From Novosphingobium sp. KCTC 2891 (GTDB taxonomy: Bacteria > Pseudomonadota > Alphaproteobacteria > Sphingomonadales > Sphingomonadaceae), in the NCBI RefSeq assembly GCF_025938155.1, contig NZ_JAPCZG010000002.1, forward strand, positions 186,001 through 250,000: 64,000 nucleotides of DNA. Direction: 5' to 3'. The notes below the pieces were generated by a model. It did no database searches and was not told where the DNA came from. It worked only from the letters and a program-made list of their open reading frames with translations. The translations under genes and the position numbers were made by a program. Positions 60,318-64,000 of the stretch are shown one piece after another (the stretch's first letter is position 1; each line of letters starts with the position of its first letter).

Positions 60318-60347
60318 GGGAGGGGCCGGCGCAGGGCCGCCCCTCCC
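60318..60347 (+). terminator. thrS terminator
   Basis: Perfect 9-bp stem GGGAGGGGC/GCCCCTCCC with a 12-nt loop, 7 bp past the thrS stop; no T run. Confidence 0.6.
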
Positions 60348-60413
60348 AACACATCCTTAAACCTTCATCAGGCATATCCCGGATCAACGATTAACCGAAT
60401 CCGGACCCTGCCG

Positions 60414-61355
60414 ATGTCGCTGCATTTCCGTCACCTTGCCGAGCAGGCCGTCGCCGACGGCATCATCACCGCCGAGGAAGTCCTCGCCCTGCGCCGCGTG
60501 GCCTGGCCCGACGGGCTGATCGTGCCGGACGAGGCCGAGGCGATCCTCGTCATCAACAGCCACGTCCGCGATCACACGCCCGAATGGACCGACTTCGTCG
60601 TCGAGGCGATCGGCGACTTCGTCGTCAACGGCTGCGCGCCGCGCGGCTATGTCGATGCAGATACCGCCGACTGGCTGATTGAAAAGATCGACCATGATGG
60701 CCGGCTGGACAGCATGACCGAACTCGAACTGGTCGTGCGCGTCCTCGAAAAGGCGCTGAACAGCCCCGAGCGGCTCAAGACCTATGCGCTGGTCCAGATC
60801 GAACGCGCGGTGGTGTTCGGCACCGGACCGACCCGCGACGGCGGCACGCTGGCGGCCGGCTGCATCAGCGAAAGCGAATGCCGCCTGCTGCGCCGCGTGA
60901 TCTTCGCGGCCGGCGGCGACGGCCCGGCGCGCGTCAGCCGCGCGGAGGCGGAAATGCTGTTCCGCATCAAGGACGCGGCGCTCGGCGCCGACAACGCACC
61001 CGAATGGGAGCGGCTGTTCGTGCAGGGCGTGGCCAACTACCTGCAGGGCTGGCAGGGCTCGCAGGCTCTCTCGCGCGAGCGGGCGGGCCAGCTCGAAGCC
61101 TTCATGAACGACCGCGCCACCCATGTCGGCCGGTTCTTCGCCCGTATGGCGCAAGTGAACGGCACCGGCTTCCTCTCGTCCGTTCGCGAGGTGGGCTTCG
61201 GCCGCAAGGGAAGCGGGCGCAACGTCGTGTCCGAAGCGCGCGCCGACTTCGACGTGACCGCCCCCGAGCGCCTGTGGCTGGACGCCCGGATCGATGCCGA
61301 CGGCCAGTTCGACCCGCTCGAGCGCGCGCTGCTGGACTTCCTTGCCGAAGGTTGA
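60414..61355 (+). CDS. two-lobed conserved hypothetical protein
   Basis: 313 residues, acidic, no signal peptide or membrane helix. Two halves look alike: residues about 10-70 (IITAEEVLALRRVAWPDG, EWTDFVVEAIGDFVV) and about 150-220 (ISESECRLLRRVIFAAGGDG, EWERLFVQGVANYLQG). Both share an E-x2-LRR-x4-GG/DG loop, an E-A-E helix and an EW-x2-(L/F)F helix, suggesting an ancient internal duplication of a helical domain. No catalytic motif is visible and I do not recognise the family. Single gene after the thrS terminator; convergent with the MpaB-like gene, 3 bp between ends. Confidence 0.7.
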   Translation: MSLHFRHLAEQAVADGIITAEEVLALRRVAWPDGLIVPDEAEAILVINSHVRDHTPEWTDFVVEAIGDFVVNGCAPRGYVDADTADWLIEKIDHDGRLDSMTELELVVRVLEKALNSPERLKTYALVQIERAVVFGTGPTRDGGTLAAGCISESECRLLRRVIFAAGGDGPARVSRAEAEMLFRIKDAALGADNAPEWERLFVQGVANYLQGWQGSQALSRERAGQLEAFMNDRATHVGRFFARMAQVNGTGFLSSVREVGFGRKGSGRNVVSEARADFDVTAPERLWLDARIDADGQFDPLERALLDFLAEG

Positions 61356-61358
61356 CGA

Positions 61359-62690
61359 TCAGCCGGCGGGCTGAAGCTCCGCCGGCTTGTACTTCGAGGC
61401 ATCGGTGGTGAACTCGGCGTGGCCCAGGCTGCCGAGATAGCGCCGGACCTTGCCCACCAGCCGGCGGTCCGCCAGATGGCGCACAACCGGCACGCGGCGG
61501 GCGATGCCATAGGCCTGGATCTGACCAACGAGGCCGACACCGACCGCGGCGGCGCGGACCTTGTCGATCGGGCGGATCTTCACGCCGAACTGCGCCGCCG
61601 CCTTTTCGCTGCCATCGCAGAAGTTCTGCATGAAATAGACCTTGGCGAAGCTGCGCTCCAGTCGATCACGCACTTTGCCGGCCGGGGTGGAGGTATCGAC
61701 CAGATCGGCTTCCATCGTCGCGCGCAGCAGGTTGCCGCAGGTCGCCTCGTCAAAGCCGGTGCGCAACGTGAGCGCGCGGGCGTTCCACGCATCGACGATG
61801 CCGCGCGGAGTATCGGCCACGAGATCCTCGGGCAGGCCCAGCAGGAAGCAGCGGTAGCGCGACAGTTCGATCTGCGCGCGTTCCTCGGGCGTGAAATCAG
61901 AGCGCCCTTCGCGCAGCACCTTGCTGGAAATGAGGAAGTCCGAGATCAGCCCGGCCGGCATCTGGTCCACCTGCGGGATCGGGATGCCATAGATCTTCTG
62001 GTCCCACCGCCCGCGCGACAGCACGTTGAAGCGCACCATCGAATGCATCAGCCGCACCATCGCCGCCGCCTTGAAGCCGGGGCCGAAGCGTTCGAGCGCG
62101 CCCGGCAGCATCGAGGTGCCGAAGAAGGTGGCGGTTTCCTTGATCCGCCGCGCGGCGGTCTTGTTGGAAAGCGTGCCGGTCAGCGCCATCGGCAGCGCGG
62201 CATACTTGTTCATGAAAGTGGCGATGAACGCCCCCCGGATCGCCCAGGGCGCGAAATTGGCAAAGGCGTTGCGCTGCAGCCGCGCGCCTTCCTCGACCAG
62301 CTTCATGTCCACCCATGCCGGCCGCGCTTCCATCGCATGGATGAAGGCCGCCAGTTCCGGCGGCGCGCCCTCCACGGCCTCCACGCCCTTGTCGCAAGCC
62401 TCGACCAGCATATCGACCAGCGGGCGGAAGCCCAGTTCGGGAATCAGCGCGGCATAGGCATCGGCCACCGTATCGCCCATCATGGTGTAGGCGGCCATCC
62501 GCTCCATCAGGGGGCGGTCTTCGAGCAGCTTCTTCGCCACAGCGGGATGGTTGCGCAGTTCGCTCTGCGCCACCTCGCCATCCAGCAGACGTTCGGGCAC
62601 CAGCGCGAAATCGATGCCGCCGTACATCGCGGGGTTGTTCGTCTTCTGCGCGGCGACCTTCTGTCGCAGCTCTGCAATCGGGGTGGGCAT
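61359..62690 (-). CDS. MpaB/rubber-oxygenase-type (DUF2236) oxygenase
   Basis: 443 residues. The helical DUF2236 core that binds heme in latex-clearing proteins and fungal MpaB is recognisable from the ARPAWVDMKLVEEGARL segment and the RGAFIATFMNKYAALPMALTG helix. No signal peptide is seen. Substrate unknown; members cleave or oxidise isoprenoid chains. Start ATG 62690 with GGAG ahead. A TetR-family gene sits immediately upstream on the same strand, and a TATC-N4-GATA inverted repeat lies in the promoter. Confidence 0.82.
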   Translation of the reverse strand: MPTPIAELRQKVAAQKTNNPAMYGGIDFALVPERLLDGEVAQSELRNHPAVAKKLLEDRPLMERMAAYTMMGDTVADAYAALIPELGFRPLVDMLVEACDKGVEAVEGAPPELAAFIHAMEARPAWVDMKLVEEGARLQRNAFANFAPWAIRGAFIATFMNKYAALPMALTGTLSNKTAARRIKETATFFGTSMLPGALERFGPGFKAAAMVRLMHSMVRFNVLSRGRWDQKIYGIPIPQVDQMPAGLISDFLISSKVLREGRSDFTPEERAQIELSRYRCFLLGLPEDLVADTPRGIVDAWNARALTLRTGFDEATCGNLLRATMEADLVDTSTPAGKVRDRLERSFAKVYFMQNFCDGSEKAAAQFGVKIRPIDKVRAAAVGVGLVGQIQAYGIARRVPVVRHLADRRLVGKVRRYLGSLGHAEFTTDASKYKPAELQPAG

Positions 62691-62724
62691 GGGCTTGGCT
62701 CCGTCTGGTCGCGCCGTCCGGATC

Positions 62725-62752
62725 AAAATACTATCCCATGATATAAATTCAA
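62725..62752 (-). promoter_or_regulatory. promoter/operator of MpaB-like gene
   Basis: Minus strand: TTGAAT (62752-62747), 16 bp, TATTTT (62730-62725). In the spacer is TATC-ATGG-GATA (62743-62732), a short inverted repeat placed where a TetR dimer would block the promoter. The TetR gene ends 8 bp upstream. Confidence 0.5.
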
Positions 62753-62760
62753 CAGGAGAG

Positions 62761-63438
62761 TTAGAGCGCGTCGATCTCCGCATCGAGCGCGGCGGTGATG
62801 GCGGCGAGCTGCGCCGCGCCGACATCGTCCCAGCCGAACACGCGCAGCGCCACCGAACGGCCCGACTGGAAGGCGGTGAGGCTGGCGATCATCAGCATCG
62901 CGCGGATTCGGGCCGGTTCATCGGCCTCTTCGCGCCCCTGCACGCGCGCGATCATCGCCGCGATCAGGTCAATGCCCGGCGCGAACAGCTTTTCCAGCAT
63001 GACATCGAAAGCGGGACCGGGCGCGAGCAGTTCGCGGCTGACGAAGGCGCCCCACAGGCCGGCGGCATCGCTGCCCGTCATCGCGCGGGCGACGGCGGCC
63101 ATGGTGCGCTTGAGTTCGGCGCGCAGATCTCCTGCGCCTGCGACCAGCGCTTCGGCCGCGCCCTGCGCCGCGTCCACCGTCATGGCGATGAAGCGGGCCG
63201 CGATCTCTTCGGCGCAGGCGCGATAAAGCCCTTCCTTGCCGCCGAAATAATACTGGAGCGAAGGCAGGGTCGCGCCGGCCTGCTGGGCGATGGTGCGGGT
63301 GGTGGCGGCGGTGAAGCCCACGCGGCCGAATTCGCGGATCGCCACTTCAAGAATGCGCTGTCGCGATTCCTCGCCCTTGCGATAGCCGCCCCGGCGGACG
63401 GGTCGCGCTTCGGTCAAGGTATCGGCGCCGTCCCCCAT
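62761..63438 (-). CDS. TetR-family regulator (CerR-like C-terminal domain)
   Basis: 225 residues. N-terminal helix-turn-helix: RQRILEVAIREFGRVGFTAATT, then IAQQAGATLPSLQYYFGGKEGLY. The C-terminal ligand domain looks like the CerR/DUF1956 group. It likely controls the MpaB-like gene that starts 70 bp downstream. Start ATG 63438; the frame continues upstream into the iron-sulfur gene, which ends 14 bp before. Confidence 0.88.
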   Translation of the reverse strand: MGDGADTLTEARPVRRGGYRKGEESRQRILEVAIREFGRVGFTAATTRTIAQQAGATLPSLQYYFGGKEGLYRACAEEIAARFIAMTVDAAQGAAEALVAGAGDLRAELKRTMAAVARAMTGSDAAGLWGAFVSRELLAPGPAFDVMLEKLFAPGIDLIAAMIARVQGREEADEPARIRAMLMIASLTAFQSGRSVALRVFGWDDVGAAQLAAITAALDAEIDAL

Positions 63439-63451
63439 GCCGCTGCGCAGA

Positions 63452-63814
63452 TCAGATCGTGAAGCTTTCCCCGCAGCCGCAGGTGCCCTTGGCGTTGGGG
63501 TTCTGGAACACGAAGCCGGCGGTGAAATCGTCTTCCTGCCAGTCCATCGTGCTGCCCACGAGGTAGAGCACAGAGGCGCTGTCGATGAAGAAGGTGCCGC
63601 CCGGCGTCTCGATCCGCTCGTCCAGCGGATCGGCCGCGGTGACGTAGTCCACCGAATAGGCAAGGCCCGAGCAGCCCCGGCGCGGGGTCGACAGCTTGAC
63701 CCCGATGGCCCCTTCGGGTGCGGCTTCCATCAGCGCCGCGATGCGCCCTTCGGCGCCGGGCGTGAGGATCACGGCGGCGGGGCGCTGGCGGGTACGGGTG
63801 ATCGTTTCGGTCAT
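63452..63814 (-). CDS. A-type iron-sulfur carrier protein (SufA/IscA/ErpA family)
   Basis: 120 residues. The three conserved cysteines are present: one in RGCSGLAY and two in the terminal CGCGESF. The protein receives and delivers [Fe-S] clusters in the cytosol. It follows a DUF59 gene on the same strand, as at the end of alphaproteobacterial suf operons, so SufA is the likeliest role. ATG 63826 is an alternative start; ATG 63814 has GGAA at a fair distance. Confidence 0.9.
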   Translation of the reverse strand: MTETITRTRQRPAAVILTPGAEGRIAALMEAAPEGAIGVKLSTPRRGCSGLAYSVDYVTAADPLDERIETPGGTFFIDSASVLYLVGSTMDWQEDDFTAGFVFQNPNAKGTCGCGESFTI

Positions 63815-63837
63815 GGCAGGTTCCATATAGGATGCGT

Positions 63838-64000
63838 TCAGAGCATTCCCAACTCGAGCTTGGCTTCGTCGCTCATCTTCTGCGGGTCCCACGGCGGATC
63901 CCAGACGAGATTCACCTCTGCGTCGCGCACGCCGGGCACGGCGGCCACGCGCAGTTCGACTTCACCGGGCATCGATTCGGCCACCGGGCAATGCGGCGTG
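63838..64000 (-). CDS. SUF-system DUF59 (MIP18/SufT-like) protein, partial
   Basis: The C-terminal 53 codons of a gene entering from the right edge. The peptide THxx-like HCPVAESMPGEVELRVAAV and the WDPPWDPQKMSDEAKLELGM end match the DUF59 family that helps iron-sulfur maturation. It ends 24 bp before the A-type carrier gene. Presumably the rest of the suf operon lies beyond the window. Confidence 0.85.
   Translation of the reverse strand, partial: TPHCPVAESMPGEVELRVAAVPGVRDAEVNLVWDPPWDPQKMSDEAKLELGML

Overview
The window is chromosomal DNA from a GC-rich alphaproteobacterium, most likely a Sphingomonadales member close to Novosphingobium. The reasons are the uniformly GC-rich coding, the MetH that is split into two genes, the large-type NAD-glutamate dehydrogenase, an alphaproteobacterial LexA box (GTTC-N7-GTTC), and a ferredoxin reductase that resembles the Novosphingobium P450 redox partner ArR. 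This is a judgement from gene content, not a database match. I found no transposase, integrase, phage gene, CRISPR array or plasmid function, so the window reads as core genome plus ordinary strain-variable genes.

Layout. 1-3.8 kb: methionine synthesis (end of metF, then split metH). 3.8-13.1 kb: fumC, a Kef-type antiporter, recQ, an SPFH/ribbon-helix-helix pair under a palindromic operator, a Lon-substrate-binding-domain protein and cnoX. 13.2-18.6 kb: tRNA-Gly(GCC), a large RTX repeat protein, a kinase-like phosphotransferase, tRNA-Arg(CCG), and mmcB behind a LexA box. 18.6-25 kb: a GDT1-type Mn exporter behind a yybP-ykoY manganese riboswitch, an alginate-export-type porin, an M20 peptidase with DUF1289, and an rhlE-like helicase with a long leader. 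24.3-27.7 kb: a tightly coupled desaturase/DUF2141/MFS/CoA-lyase operon. 27.7-33.3 kb: PAS protein, alpha/beta hydrolase, and an envelope cluster of BepA-like M48 protease, DsbA-like oxidoreductase and PDZ-M48-like protein. 33.2-38.6 kb: HD protein, LytS/LytTR two-component pair, nadC, RNase T2 and tadA. 38.7-46.8 kb: rpmB, esterase-like protein, msrB, cytochrome P450, ABC-2 exporter, queG and ferredoxin reductase. 46.9-55.8 kb: gdhZ, an alpha/beta hydrolase-TPR-LLM operon and a family-39 glycosyltransferase. 55.8-64 kb: a GGDEF/EAL gene broken by an in-frame amber codon, thrS, a two-lobed unknown protein, an MpaB-like oxygenase with its TetR neighbour, and the end of a suf operon (DUF59 then A-type carrier).

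How the parts work together. Several neighbours form plausible functional units: the two MetH halves add up to the length of a one-piece MetH; the M48/DsbA/M48 trio fits outer-membrane protein folding and disulfide quality control; the riboswitch and exporter form a manganese-efflux unit; the LexA box places mmcB in the SOS response; and the P450 and ferredoxin reductase, 3.5 kb apart on the same strand, could share an electron-transfer chain.

The most notable observations are the nonsense codon in the c-di-GMP gene, the manganese riboswitch, the LexA box at mmcB, the nested palindromes ahead of the SPFH/RHH pair, and an RNase T2 whose signal-peptide frame has no ATG, GTG or TTG. I did not find a clearly new defence or biosynthetic system.
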